Source of the DNA: Neoaquamicrobium sediminum
GTDB taxonomy: Bacteria; Pseudomonadota; Alphaproteobacteria; Rhizobiales; Rhizobiaceae
Reading direction: 5' to 3'
Assembly (NCBI RefSeq): GCF_013240295.1
Contig: NZ_JABETK010000005.1
Coordinates: 1 to 64,000 of the forward strand
Length of the DNA: 64,000 bases
Shown piece after piece: positions 43,870 to 51,884 of the stretch (the first letter of the stretch is position 1; the number at the start of each line of letters is the position of its first letter). A model generated the notes under the pieces. That model saw only the letters and a program-made list of their open reading frames with translations. It was not told the origin of the DNA and ran no database searches. The position numbers and the translations under genes were made by a program.

Positions 43870-45111
43870 ATGGCCCAAAACGTCGAGCAGAAGCCCGAAA
43901 ATCGCCTCGTGCGACCCTCTGGAGCGTCCCATAGCCCGGGGGCGCGGGATGATGTTTCGGCCGCGCGGCCGTCGGCCGCCGAAGTCGCGCTGGAAGCCGA
44001 CGACGACGGTCCGGACGGCGAGTTGCCTGACATCATCGACGTCGTCATGGAGATGGGTCGCGTGCCGGAAGAACCGCCGGCGGAAGCCCCCTCCCCTCTT
44101 CCGACCGTCGCCAATCCGCGCTTGCCGGCGCATCTCGACGCCCTGGCCGACCGCGCCCGCGACTATGTCGAGGCGGCGAGCTCGGCCAACACGCGGCGCG
44201 CCTACGCCTCGGACTGGAAGCAGTTTGCCAGTTGGTGTCGGCGCCAAGGCGTCGAGATGTTTCCACCCGATCCCCAAGTGGTCGGCCTCTACATCACAGC
44301 CTGCGCCTCGGGAAAGGCGACCGGCGACAAGAAGCCCAATTCCGTGTCGACGATCGAACGCCGGCTGTCCTCGCTGTCCTGGAATTATGCGCAGCGCGGC
44401 CAGCCGCTGGACAGAAAGGACCGGCACATCGCCACCGTGATGGCCGGCATCCGCAACACGCACGCCAAGCCGCCGGTGCAGAAGGAGGCGGTCCTACCCG
44501 AGGATCTCATCGCCATGCTGGAGGTGCTCGACCGCGGAACCTTACGCGGCATGCGCGACCGCGCCATGCTGCTTTTGGGCTTTGCCGGCGGGCTGCGCCG
44601 CTCCGAGGTCGTCGGCCTGGATTGTGGCCGCGACCAGACCGAGGATTCTTCCGGCTGGATCGAGATCCTCGACAAGGGCATGCTGCTGCGCCTGCGCGGC
44701 AAGACCGGCTGGCGCGAGGTCGAGATCGGCCGCGGCTCGTCCGACGCAACCTGCCCGATCGTGGCGCTGGAGACTTGGCTCAAGCTCGCACGCCTCGCTC
44801 ACGGCCCGCTGTTTCGCCGGGTGACAGGGCAAGGCAAGAAAGTCGGCGCGAACCGGCTCAACGACCAGGAAGTCGCCCGCCTCGTCAAACGGACCGCGCT
44901 GGCCGCCGGCGTGCGCGGCGACCTGCCGGAAGGCGAGCGCGGAAAGCTCTTTGCCGGCCATTCGCTACGGTCCGGCCTCGCCTCCTCGGCCGAGGTCGAC
45001 GAACGCTACGTCCAGAAGCAGTTGGGACATGCGTCGGCGGAGATGACCCGCAAATATCAGCGGCGGCGGGACCGGTTCCGGGTCAACCTCACAAAAGCGT
45101 CAGGGCTTTGA
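43870..45111 (+). CDS. Tyrosine recombinase / phage-type integrase
   Basis: A 413-residue site-specific recombinase. A SAM-like N-terminal core-binding domain (SSANTRRAYASDWKQFASWCRRQG, PPDPQVVGLYITACASG) is followed by the catalytic domain with Arg in GFAGGLRRSEVVGL, the H-x-x-R box in FAGHSLRSGLASSAE, His in KQLGHASAEMTRKY and the nucleophile Tyr in RKYQRRRDR. ATG at 43870 was chosen because the acidic, variable N-terminus begins there, and an upstream ATG at 43774 lies in the control region. It is divergent from DUF1403-ScpB. It could resolve plasmid multimers or move a cassette. No attachment sites are evident. Confidence 0.92.
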   Translation: MAQNVEQKPENRLVRPSGASHSPGARDDVSAARPSAAEVALEADDDGPDGELPDIIDVVMEMGRVPEEPPAEAPSPLPTVANPRLPAHLDALADRARDYVEAASSANTRRAYASDWKQFASWCRRQGVEMFPPDPQVVGLYITACASGKATGDKKPNSVSTIERRLSSLSWNYAQRGQPLDRKDRHIATVMAGIRNTHAKPPVQKEAVLPEDLIAMLEVLDRGTLRGMRDRAMLLLGFAGGLRRSEVVGLDCGRDQTEDSSGWIEILDKGMLLRLRGKTGWREVEIGRGSSDATCPIVALETWLKLARLAHGPLFRRVTGQGKKVGANRLNDQEVARLVKRTALAAGVRGDLPEGERGKLFAGHSLRSGLASSAEVDERYVQKQLGHASAEMTRKYQRRRDRFRVNLTKASGL

Positions 45112-45137
45112 AGTCCCCTCCCCTGCCCCGGAGCAAC

Positions 45138-45707
45138 TCAGGACGTGCGCTCTCGTTGCCTTCTTTCCGAGTCTCTTCGCTTCCTCCAGTCGTCCCAATC
45201 GACCGGCTCCGAGCTGATGATACTAAGATCCGCCGGCATAAAGTGCTCGGTAAAGAGGACGAGGTTCTGGCACGGCCATCGCGCGCTCGGCGCGAGAATG
45301 CCATCGAATCCGAGGAAAGCGGCCGCATCCCCAATCTCCTGCGTGCGCTGATAGGAGAGCGACCCATAGGTCTCCGGCGTTACTCCAAGCGCCTTCAACT
45401 CGACCAGGTTGGCTATCCGGAGCGTCCTTTGGGTGCGGACCGAAATCCGATGAAGGACCGACCGGATCTTTGACGGAAAGACAGGCTGGCGGCTCAGGTG
45501 AAAATGAATCTCTTCCAGCGAGCCTTCCCGCTCCAGCGAGGTGTAGAGCACATCGAACGAGCCCGGATCCCAGCGAGCCCCAGCCGGATAGCCAAGTAGT
45601 GGCTCTCGCTCCTCGCGCACAATGCGCCAGACCTCACCTTCGAACGACACCCCTTGATGGGTATCGAGCAGATCAAGCAGTTCGAGATCTCGCGCCCGCC
45701 TCTCCAC
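45138..45707 (-). CDS. RES-domain toxin
   Basis: A 189-residue RES-family protein of the type II RES-Xre toxin-antitoxin class, whose known members deplete NAD+. Visible features are FEGEVWRIVREEREPLLGYPAGARWDPGSFDVLYTSL with the conserved R and the R/W-x-x-G-x-F substrate region, ETYGSLSYQRTQEIGDAAAFLGFDGILAPSARWPCQNLVLF with the late Ser and Asn residues, and the terminal DWDDWRKRRDSER. The start is GTG at 45707, 8 bp after the antitoxin stop. This is an intact relative of the RES gene destroyed by the IS nest. Confidence 0.88.
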   Translation of the reverse strand: MERRARDLELLDLLDTHQGVSFEGEVWRIVREEREPLLGYPAGARWDPGSFDVLYTSLEREGSLEEIHFHLSRQPVFPSKIRSVLHRISVRTQRTLRIANLVELKALGVTPETYGSLSYQRTQEIGDAAAFLGFDGILAPSARWPCQNLVLFTEHFMPADLSIISSEPVDWDDWRKRRDSERRQRERTS

Positions 45708-45715
45708 GCACCGCC

Positions 45716-46054
45716 TCAGATGTAGGCGCCAGCGTCAAGGCGCTCGATCACTGCCAGCACTTCCTGCGTGCGGTCGGCATTGATGAGATCGATCGCCCGC
45801 TCGTTGTTGAGAAGCGGATGACGTGAGTGCAGCCAAAGCCGCGTTTCATCAGCGGTGTAAAAGTCGGAGAGCCGATCGACCACGTATCGCAGATCGGCGA
45901 TGACCGTCTGGGTGCGCAGGTTTGGAGAACCATTACCATGCGACCATCGCGACACGGTGGCGGTCGACACATCGACAATGTTAGCGATGTCCTTGCCCTG
46001 CAAGCCTCCGCGAGACCGCAGGTCGTCTAGAATCCGTACTACAGCTGTGCTCAT
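45716..46054 (-). CDS. Xre/MbcA/ParS-type antitoxin
   Basis: A 112-residue antitoxin. The helix-turn-helix GKDIANIVDVSTATVSRWSHGNGSP is followed by the toxin-binding domain with YVVDRLSDFYTADETRLWLHSRHPLLNNERAIDLINADRTQEVLAVIERLDAGAYI, in which the R-W-L-x-x-x-x-P-x-L-x-x-x-x-P/A-I-x-x-I pattern is diagnostic. ATG at 46054 lies 5 bp after the stop of the preceding gene, and the RES toxin follows 8 bp later. It probably represses the operon through the dyad at 47381-47410. Confidence 0.92.
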   Translation of the reverse strand: MSTAVVRILDDLRSRGGLQGKDIANIVDVSTATVSRWSHGNGSPNLRTQTVIADLRYVVDRLSDFYTADETRLWLHSRHPLLNNERAIDLINADRTQEVLAVIERLDAGAYI

Positions 46055-46059
46055 TGTCG

Positions 46060-47352
46060 TTACCTGCGTTGCGAAGTTGCGTTCGCACCCCTCCCCTGAC
46101 GCCGCAGCGGAAACGTTGCTCTTGGCTGGCCGGCGATCGTGCCGTCCAAGGCTTCCAGAACCGCATGCATCTTTTCCAGCCGGTCGCTACTTCGCTGAAG
46201 CAGTTTGGACAAGCCCTCGTCTGACACTTTGAGCTTCGCGGCCGACCGCGCGACCCGCTCGGCCGCCGCCAGCTCCTTCTCAAGGAAATGCTGCGAGCGC
46301 CGCGCTTCCGGCACCGCCGACAGCTCTCGGATCTGACGAGCGCGTTGCCGCAGATAGTGCGCTTTCGGATCCTTCAATGTGTCGCTGAGGCCGTTCGGAC
46401 AGCATGACCGATCATGACAGCTCAAAAGGGGCTTGGCTCCTTGAGCAGCCATCAACGCGTCGACCTGCTTCACGCTGAGCAGGCGATCCAGGCCGCCGAT
46501 CAGAACCCGCTTCTCGCGTCCTCCGCCGCCAGTCTGAGGCGGCTTCGCCCAGTCACTGGCATCGAAGCGTTCCTTCTCGGCAACGCCATGACAAATTCCG
46601 CCGGCGGCGCCGAACGCCGCGATGGCGCCGCCCACAAGACCGCCGACTCCATCGGCCACGATAGGAACTTCCAGCCTGTGAAAGTCCATCATCGCGGCTA
46701 TGTACCGCCGCAATCCCATCGGGGTGGCATCCGCGCCGAAGCCCGAGACCCGGAACCACAGATTGTCGAACGGCACGTTCTTCAACGCGGCTATGGACGC
46801 CCGTCGCTGAGCAGGATCGCGAAGGGATGCATTCTTGATCATGAGCGGGTAGTCGATGCCGATGTGCTTGCCGCCTTCCGCATCGAGCGCCCGTCGCAAT
46901 CCAGCCGTGGCCTCGCAGTCGAGGGCAAACAGCGGGTCCGTCGAGCCCTCAAGTACATGCGCAGGCGCCTGGACGGCGTGAAAGCCCTGCTTCACCGCAA
47001 AGCGGGCTATTTGCCCAATGACGTCCCGGTTTGCATTCGCCCGTAGATCGTCCGGCGTCAGCACGCTCTCCGGATTTGCCCAAGGCGCAGATTTGGCCGC
47101 CCCACCAAATCGACCGATCGAAGAAAGCTCGGCGACATTCGTGTCGAGGATCAACTCTCCGCCAGCTTCGGTAAGCGCTGTCAGGAGATCATGTTGCCTC
47201 AACGCGGCCGACGCCTCCACCACGACCCGGTCGACCATCATCTTTCCCGAGCCCAATAGGGTTTCGAGCTGCCGGTGACCGCTGGTTCCCACGCGCAAGA
47301 AGTGGCCAACCGGTTTCGGCTGACCATGCAGGTAGACGACGTTCTGGTTCAT
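46060..47352 (-). CDS. Unknown protein, probably TIM-barrel-like, first gene of the RES-Xre operon
   Basis: A 430-residue protein I cannot assign to a named family. Alternating strand and helix segments (GELILDTNVAEL, HAVQAPAHVLE, FALDCEATAGLRRAL, GIDYPLMIKNASL, FDNLWFRVSGFGAD, VPIVADGVGGLVGGAIAAFGAAGGICHG) suggest a TIM-barrel like that of tRNA-guanine transglycosylases or dihydroorotate-type enzymes. A cysteine-rich CHDRSCC segment near residue 315 and a long basic helical C-terminus follow. It starts at ATG 47352 (AGGAGC) under a near-consensus promoter, and the antitoxin begins 5 bp after its stop. So it belongs to a three-gene unit with the toxin pair. Its role may be a third component, an effector or a target. 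Confidence 0.8.
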   Translation of the reverse strand: MNQNVVYLHGQPKPVGHFLRVGTSGHRQLETLLGSGKMMVDRVVVEASAALRQHDLLTALTEAGGELILDTNVAELSSIGRFGGAAKSAPWANPESVLTPDDLRANANRDVIGQIARFAVKQGFHAVQAPAHVLEGSTDPLFALDCEATAGLRRALDAEGGKHIGIDYPLMIKNASLRDPAQRRASIAALKNVPFDNLWFRVSGFGADATPMGLRRYIAAMMDFHRLEVPIVADGVGGLVGGAIAAFGAAGGICHGVAEKERFDASDWAKPPQTGGGGREKRVLIGGLDRLLSVKQVDALMAAQGAKPLLSCHDRSCCPNGLSDTLKDPKAHYLRQRARQIRELSAVPEARRSQHFLEKELAAAERVARSAAKLKVSDEGLSKLLQRSSDRLEKMHAVLEALDGTIAGQPRATFPLRRQGRGANATSQRR

Positions 47353-47369
47353 CTTCGTGCTCCTGCTAC

Positions 47370-47410
47370 TATTTACGTTTTGATTTCACAGATGTCAAGG
47401 TATGAAATCA
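47370..47410 (-). promoter_or_regulatory. Promoter with operator dyad of the three-gene RES-Xre operon
   Basis: On the minus strand TTGACA (47393-47398) and TAAATA (47370-47375) are separated by 17 bp, a near-ideal sigma-70 promoter. The perfect inverted repeat TGATTTCA (47381-47388) and TGAAATCA (47403-47410) brackets the -35 box, an arrangement expected for autorepression by the Xre antitoxin. The leader to the ATG at 47352 would be only about 11 nt. Confidence 0.7.
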
Positions 47411-47519
47411 TTATGCAACCGGGAGCGATCTGGCCACTTAGATGCGCCTACATCCGATCGGTTATCCGTATCTTTCATGTTTGTAAATTCGGCTTCAACA
47501 CGGCTCTCAGGCGCTCCAA

Positions 47520-48443
47520 ATGACCAAAACACCGCGCAATCCCTCTTCCCGTCGGCCACAGGGCCGACTTATCGGCTATGCGCGCGTCTCCACGGACGAG
47601 CAGGCGACGGAAGCGCAGGAGATGGAACTGAGGTCGGCCGGATGCGATACAATCATCCAGGAGCATGGGTCCGGCGCCTCGCGGACCCGCCCTGCCCTCG
47701 CCCGGCTGGTCCGTGAGATCGGCGCCGGCGACACCCTCGTTGTGGTTCGGCTCGACCGCCTAGCGCGCTCGGTGAGCCACTTGCTCAATGTCATCGAGGA
47801 GTTGACGTCCAAAGGCGCCTATTTCCGCTCGCTGAGCGATCCCATCGATACCACGACGCCGCAGGGCATGTTTTCGCTGCAGGTCCTTGGCGCCGTCGCC
47901 CAGCTGGAACGGGCTCTCAACTCGGAGCGGACGAAGGCAGGCGTCAAAGCTGCGAAGGCAAATGGCCGGCTACCAGGCAACCCAGGGGTTCGGGAACGTC
48001 GGCCGGAGATGCTGGCCAAGATGACGGCTGCTCAGAAAGCGGCCTACGGCGCGCGCATCCAGTCCACTGCCAATCAATGGCTTCCAGTCGTCCGGCGCAT
48101 GCGACCAGACCACACCTGGGACGACATTTCGCGCGTCCTCAAGCAACGCGGCTTCGATTGGACCCCTGAGCGCTTGCGGCGCGCGGTAAGATGGATGGTC
48201 AGCGAAGGAATGGCCGATAAGTCTCTCCTGAGAAAGTCGCCGCCTCGGCCGCCCGAGGACCGCCTGATGACGCTTGTAGCGGGTATCCATTCCTCCAACC
48301 CAGAGCTCACCTTGCGCGAAATCGCCAACCAGCTCGAGCGCCTTCATGAGCGCACACCGCGTGGCGGTACGAGATGGGCGCCCTCCTCCGTCAAAAACCT
48401 TCTCGACCGGGCAAAGCGAAGCGGCTTGCTCGAGGCAGCCTGA
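47520..48443 (+). CDS. Serine recombinase (resolvase/invertase family)
   Basis: A 307-residue recombinase. The catalytic domain has IGYARVSTDEQATEAQEM with the nucleophile Ser, LVVVRLDRLARSVSHLLNVIEEL (E-helix) and FSLQVLGAVAQLERALNSERTKAGVKAAKANGRLPGNPG. A C-terminal extension beyond the usual resolvase HTH (about residues 165-307) has two further helical DNA-binding-like blocks (TWDDISRVLKQRGFDWTPERLRRAVRWM and LTLREIANQLERLHERTPRGGTRWAPSSVKNLL). The start is ATG at 47520. It is divergent from the RES-Xre operon and could resolve plasmid multimers. Confidence 0.92.
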   Translation: MTKTPRNPSSRRPQGRLIGYARVSTDEQATEAQEMELRSAGCDTIIQEHGSGASRTRPALARLVREIGAGDTLVVVRLDRLARSVSHLLNVIEELTSKGAYFRSLSDPIDTTTPQGMFSLQVLGAVAQLERALNSERTKAGVKAAKANGRLPGNPGVRERRPEMLAKMTAAQKAAYGARIQSTANQWLPVVRRMRPDHTWDDISRVLKQRGFDWTPERLRRAVRWMVSEGMADKSLLRKSPPRPPEDRLMTLVAGIHSSNPELTLREIANQLERLHERTPRGGTRWAPSSVKNLLDRAKRSGLLEAA

Positions 48444-48628
48444 GCGCGGAAGCTGGGAATAACGTGGGAGCGGCGGCGCTGTACAGATCGCAGGGCCGAC
48501 TTTCGGCAGCACACGCCAAACAAATCCGGAGAGCGCTGCCATGGAAACGATGACCGTCAACAGCCGGAAGGATTTCGCGCAATGGGCGATCGCGCGGGTC
48601 CAGGAGCGTCTGAAATTCTTGCAGCGAT

Positions 48629-49291
48629 TTACCTCCGCCGCCCTGGACGGACCGGCTCGGGGCATAGCTTTTTCAGTTCGGACATCACCGACGCGACATC
48701 AACCGGACTGAGGTCCGTCATCGCGAAGAACTTGCGACCGAAGCCTCCGAACGAAGTTCCAATCGATTTGCCCTCCGACCTGTCTTTGATCACGAACCGG
48801 TCATGAAGGTCGCTCGACATGTAGTGGCGCACCGAGCGGCCTTCCTTCAAGGCACGAAGCACGGCTGGACGAACGGTCCGTTGATAGCTGTTGGTATAAA
48901 GGTCGACCCGAATTGCCGTCTTGGGAAACAATCGCACAAGGGCATCCGAATAGCTCTCAATGTCCGGAAACATTCCCGTTGGTTTGAAGTGCAGAAAATA
49001 GGGGTCGCACACGATCACCTCCTCGGCGCCCCTCAGCCAGTGCCGAAGATCGTCAAGGCCATCCCTTGCATCTTGAGCGCTCGCCTTGACAATCAGCTCG
49101 ATTGGAACGCGCGGGGTGGGGTACGGCGACGTCGCTTCATCCATTTCTGCTCGAAGACACTCACAGTAGTGCAGCAGAGTGGCTTCAAACTCCCGGGACA
49201 CCAAGAGGCTCGGACCGGGCTTTCCGCTTCTGATTTGAGCGATACAGGCCTCAAAAAGCCGCAATAGATCTCGTTTCAGGTCCGCGTCCAT
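48629..49291 (-). CDS. PLD-like protein (C-terminal MIT_C-type fold), encoded directly behind repC
   Basis: A 220-residue protein. The C-terminal half contains AEEVIVCDPYFLHF, TAIRVDLYTNSYQRTVRPAVLRALKEG, YMSSDLHDRFVIKDRSEGKSIGTSFGGFGRKFFAMTDLSP. The LHDRFVI and GTSFGGFG pair resembles the phospholipase D-like fold seen in MIT_C domains and in effectors of bacterial defence systems. Here the usual HxK is HxR (H-D-R), so catalytic activity is uncertain. ATG at 49291 is 4 bp after the repC stop with a GGGGG ribosome binding site, so it is an extension of the repABC operon. It could act in plasmid maintenance or defence. Confidence 0.75.
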   Translation of the reverse strand: MDADLKRDLLRLFEACIAQIRSGKPGPSLLVSREFEATLLHYCECLRAEMDEATSPYPTPRVPIELIVKASAQDARDGLDDLRHWLRGAEEVIVCDPYFLHFKPTGMFPDIESYSDALVRLFPKTAIRVDLYTNSYQRTVRPAVLRALKEGRSVRHYMSSDLHDRFVIKDRSEGKSIGTSFGGFGRKFFAMTDLSPVDVASVMSELKKLCPEPVRPGRRR

Positions 49292-49295
49292 TGGA

Positions 49296-50633
49296 TTACC
49301 CCCTGCCCCCGGACGGCTTTTTGAGTGAGCGAAGAAGCGCCTCACTAACTTCGAGCTTGCCGGGAGCACTGTCAGAAGCGTCAGACGTTGCTAGTTCGCC
49401 TCGGTCCCCGCTGAGTTCAGCACGTTTGCCGGCATCGAGCTTGGCGCGCAAAAGCGCCATGACCATCGGCCATGTGGAGAATTTGCCCTCCCTTGCCTTG
49501 TCCGTCAGGCTGCGCAGATAACCGCCGGCGCTGTTGATCTGATCGGAGCGCTGCAGGATTGCCGCGAGCGTAATAGCGGCCTGAACCTCGCCCATCGCCT
49601 CGCAGGCTTCCCGCCAGGCGCTCGGGCTGACCCCAAGCAGTGGCCGAGCCACCTCCGCGGCCGCCAGAAAGTCCCGCCAGTGGCGTATCTCGCCCCCTGG
49701 CACCAAATCCTTCACGTCCGGGCAGGCGTCAAGCACGATCCCCAAGGGCAACTCCCGCTTCGGCAAGCTCCGCAGGTTATCGTTTTCCGCGGCGCCGCCG
49801 CCCGCTTCATTCTCTTTTCGAGAGCCTTCTTCAGATTCAGATATGGAGTCTGGGTTTGAATTCTGTATGTGGCGACCAGAATGGGACTCATTGGCGTCCG
49901 GATTCTGTGTTTTTGCAAATGATTCCAACACCTCGAGGATCTCCGTGTAGAGACCGTGGAGATCGCAGCAGATGTCCTCGATTAGTTGCCTCGGGGCAGA
50001 GCGCGGCAGGCGGCCGACAATAGCCTGGTAGGTCTGCTGTACCCTGCCCCAATTGCCCGGAACGTTCTCCTCGATGCCGGTCTCAATGAGCTTGACGACG
50101 TCGCGGCGCAGTAACGTCAGGCGTTCCTTGGCAAGCCGAAAGGCATTCTTTTCGGCCCGAACCGCGTCCGCCAGTTCCTCGAACTCCTCCGCACGGGCAA
50201 CGATCGGGGCCAGATCGAACCCGTAGGCCTGTTCGACCTGCCCGCCCCTGCCCTTGCGGGCGAAGCGTTTGCCGTTCGGACTATCGCGACGAATGATCAG
50301 CCCGCAGTCGACCAAAACGGCCAGGTGCCGCCGCAGCGTTGTCGCCGGCATGCCGTTTGCACGGGCCATGAGTTGCTCGTTCGACGGCCAGACAATCAAT
50401 TCACCGTCGCCCGAGAGCTCCGTTTCTGGATGGAACGAGAGCAGGGCGTTCAGAATGGCGAGTGCGCGGTCCGTTGCACCGATCAGGTCGCGCGCTTCCC
50501 GGATCGTGTGGAACACCTGCCACTTTTGAACCTGCGCGCCTTCCGGCACGGTCTTTGCTACAGCCTGGCTTGCCATCATGCCAAGCGACATCGTTCGCCG
50601 CCCAAAGGGCGTCGTTGGGGTATGCGTCTGCAT
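49296..50633 (-). CDS. repC: RepC replication initiator of a repABC plasmid
   Basis: A 445-residue initiator. Conserved segments are WQVFHTIREARDLIGATDRALAILNALLSFHPETELSGDGELIVWPSNEQLMARANGMPATTLRRHLAVLVDCGLIIRRDSPNGKRFARK (winged-helix DNA binding), AYGFDLAPIVAR, ERLTLLRRDVVKLIE and the late GGYLRSLTDKAREGKFSTWPMVMALLRA. Between them is a lower-GC linker (49790-49930), where repABC origins lie. Start ATG at 50633, after the antisense RNA region. Plasmids of this family need repC for replication, with repA and repB as partition proteins. The downstream PLD-like gene is coupled to it. Confidence 0.95.
   Translation of the reverse strand: MQTHTPTTPFGRRTMSLGMMASQAVAKTVPEGAQVQKWQVFHTIREARDLIGATDRALAILNALLSFHPETELSGDGELIVWPSNEQLMARANGMPATTLRRHLAVLVDCGLIIRRDSPNGKRFARKGRGGQVEQAYGFDLAPIVARAEEFEELADAVRAEKNAFRLAKERLTLLRRDVVKLIETGIEENVPGNWGRVQQTYQAIVGRLPRSAPRQLIEDICCDLHGLYTEILEVLESFAKTQNPDANESHSGRHIQNSNPDSISESEEGSRKENEAGGGAAENDNLRSLPKRELPLGIVLDACPDVKDLVPGGEIRHWRDFLAAAEVARPLLGVSPSAWREACEAMGEVQAAITLAAILQRSDQINSAGGYLRSLTDKAREGKFSTWPMVMALLRAKLDAGKRAELSGDRGELATSDASDSAPGKLEVSEALLRSLKKPSGGRG
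49780..49930. other. Probable origin of replication inside repC
   Basis: This part of repC is markedly lower in GC than its surroundings, with short T-rich tracts and dyads such as CTCTTTTCGAGAG near 49815. In repABC plasmids the origin has been located in an AT-rich segment of the repC coding sequence. The position here is inferred from composition and family knowledge only. Confidence 0.5.
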
Positions 50634-50703
50634 TTTTCTTCACCTATCGCTAGGCAAAAGAAACCTGCTCGCCGAATCGGCGCTCAAACCGACCTGAATG
50701 GTC

Positions 50704-50789
50704 TTGACTATGATTCGCGGAAGTGGGATTCTCTCAGTCGCCAAACTTAAAGAGAAGGTCTTCCGGAATGCCGTTTCGGGGGCCTTTTT
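50704..50789 (+). ncRNA. Antisense ctRNA (incA) controlling repC, with promoter and terminator
   Basis: In the 165-bp repB-repC gap the plus strand carries TTGACT (50704-50709) and GATTCT (50727-50732) with a 17-bp spacer. An RNA would begin near 50739 and end in the stem CCGGAA-N5-TTTCGG (50763-50779), continued by GG/CC pairs and followed by TTTTT (50785-50789). All studied repABC operons have a small antisense RNA here that binds the repC leader and sets copy number and incompatibility. The expected length of about 50 nt fits. Confidence 0.7.
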
Positions 50790-50798
50790 CTTTTGCGC

Positions 50799-51809
50799 TC
50801 AATCTCCGTTTGTGGTTGCTCGTTTTTCCCGACGGAAAGCCTCATACAACTCGCTGAGATTTTCCGAGAGGTAGTCACCGAACGCTGTTGCGTCGGTCCC
50901 CTTCGCCTTTAGGGCGATGGTGAATTTCTTGCCACTGGCCACCATCTCCGCGGCAACACGCCCATCAGACGGCGCCCAGGTGCGTTTGGATGGTGCCGGC
51001 GCGGCACGGCGCCGTGGCTTTGAGGCTTTCAGCTTCGCGACGATCGCATCGAACCGCGCTTCGCTTGGCATCCCCTGAAAATCGGAATTCGACGCTAGAG
51101 CCAGGGCAGTGTCGACATTGCCCGGCTTGTCGAGGAGGAGTTTGAGCTCGTACCAGCGATCACGACCAACGGCTTTGGCGCGGCCGATCGCTTCGAGCAG
51201 GTCCTTGGGTATCGACGCGACAGAGAGCATCTTCGAAAGTGTCGGCCGATCGACACCGATCGCGGCGAGGGCGGTCGCGTTGTCTTCGTCGAATTTCCGT
51301 TGAACGATGTCGGCGGCAAACAGCGCTTTCTCGATGAAGGACGTGTTCGCTCGCGCGTTGTTTTCCTGTCCCTGGGCGATCACATGATCGCGCTCGGAGA
51401 TCTCCTTGATGACAGCGCGAAGTTTGAGACCAAGCTCCTTAGCGGCGCGCCAGCGGAGGCGACCGAAGACCAGCATGTAGCGGCCGGACCGCTCGGGATG
51501 AGGGCGAAGGAGGGCCGGGGAGTTCTGACCGGAACTGCGGATCGACTCCAGCACCTGGGCGTAGTCGGCCTCGTAGTCTTCCTGATCAACGTTGAGCCGG
51601 TCGTTGGCGAAGGATTGGTCCACCAAGTCGGGGTCAACCTCGATTATCGTCTCGCCCTCGAGCAGCTTGCCTGCCTGAGCTGCCATTTCGTCGATCGAGC
51701 TTATGAGCGAGCGTGATGCACCCTTGAAGGCGTAGTCTCGCGCGACCGGGCGCTCGGCGGGAGCGTTGCCGTTGTCCATAATGCTCGCAAAGGGATTTTT
51801 CCGCGCCAT
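50799..51809 (-). CDS. repB: RepB partition protein (ParB family)
   Basis: A 336-residue centromere-binding protein. The N-terminal MARKNPFASIM is typical of RepB. The ParB core has IRSSGQNSPALLRPHPERSGRYMLVFGRLRWRAAKELGLKLRAVIKE with the NTP-binding G-R-L/R-R-W box, and the helix-turn-helix is FIEKALFAADIVQRKFDEDNATALAAIGVDRPTLSKMLSVASIP. The C-terminus is a dimerisation domain. It lies 75 bp after repA, and the gap carries an 18-bp dyad. It works with RepA to segregate the plasmid. Confidence 0.95.
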   Translation of the reverse strand: MARKNPFASIMDNGNAPAERPVARDYAFKGASRSLISSIDEMAAQAGKLLEGETIIEVDPDLVDQSFANDRLNVDQEDYEADYAQVLESIRSSGQNSPALLRPHPERSGRYMLVFGRLRWRAAKELGLKLRAVIKEISERDHVIAQGQENNARANTSFIEKALFAADIVQRKFDEDNATALAAIGVDRPTLSKMLSVASIPKDLLEAIGRAKAVGRDRWYELKLLLDKPGNVDTALALASNSDFQGMPSEARFDAIVAKLKASKPRRRAAPAPSKRTWAPSDGRVAAEMVASGKKFTIALKAKGTDATAFGDYLSENLSELYEAFRREKRATTNGD

Positions 51810-51865
51810 TTGACTAGCACCCCCTTATCCGACTTATGCGCTTGAAACCGCGTACCTTTTTGGCG

Positions 51866-51883
51866 GTTTTGACGGCAGTCAAC
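51866..51883. promoter_or_regulatory. Dyad between repA and repB, candidate parS
   Basis: GTTTTGACGGCAGTCAAC contains the inverted arms TTGAC and GTCAA with flanking GTT and AAC, immediately after the repA stop. RepB-binding parS sites of repABC plasmids are palindromes with GTT...AAC ends, often found within or beside the operon. The match to the 16-bp consensus is not exact, so this stays a candidate. Confidence 0.4.
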
Positions 51884-51884
51884 A

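Noticed and set aside
48541..48711. Small ORF of 56 codons on the plus strand beginning METMTVNSRKDFAQ
   Set aside because: Its second half is antisense to the PLD-like gene and it has no clear ribosome binding site or family features. It may be real but cannot be supported.
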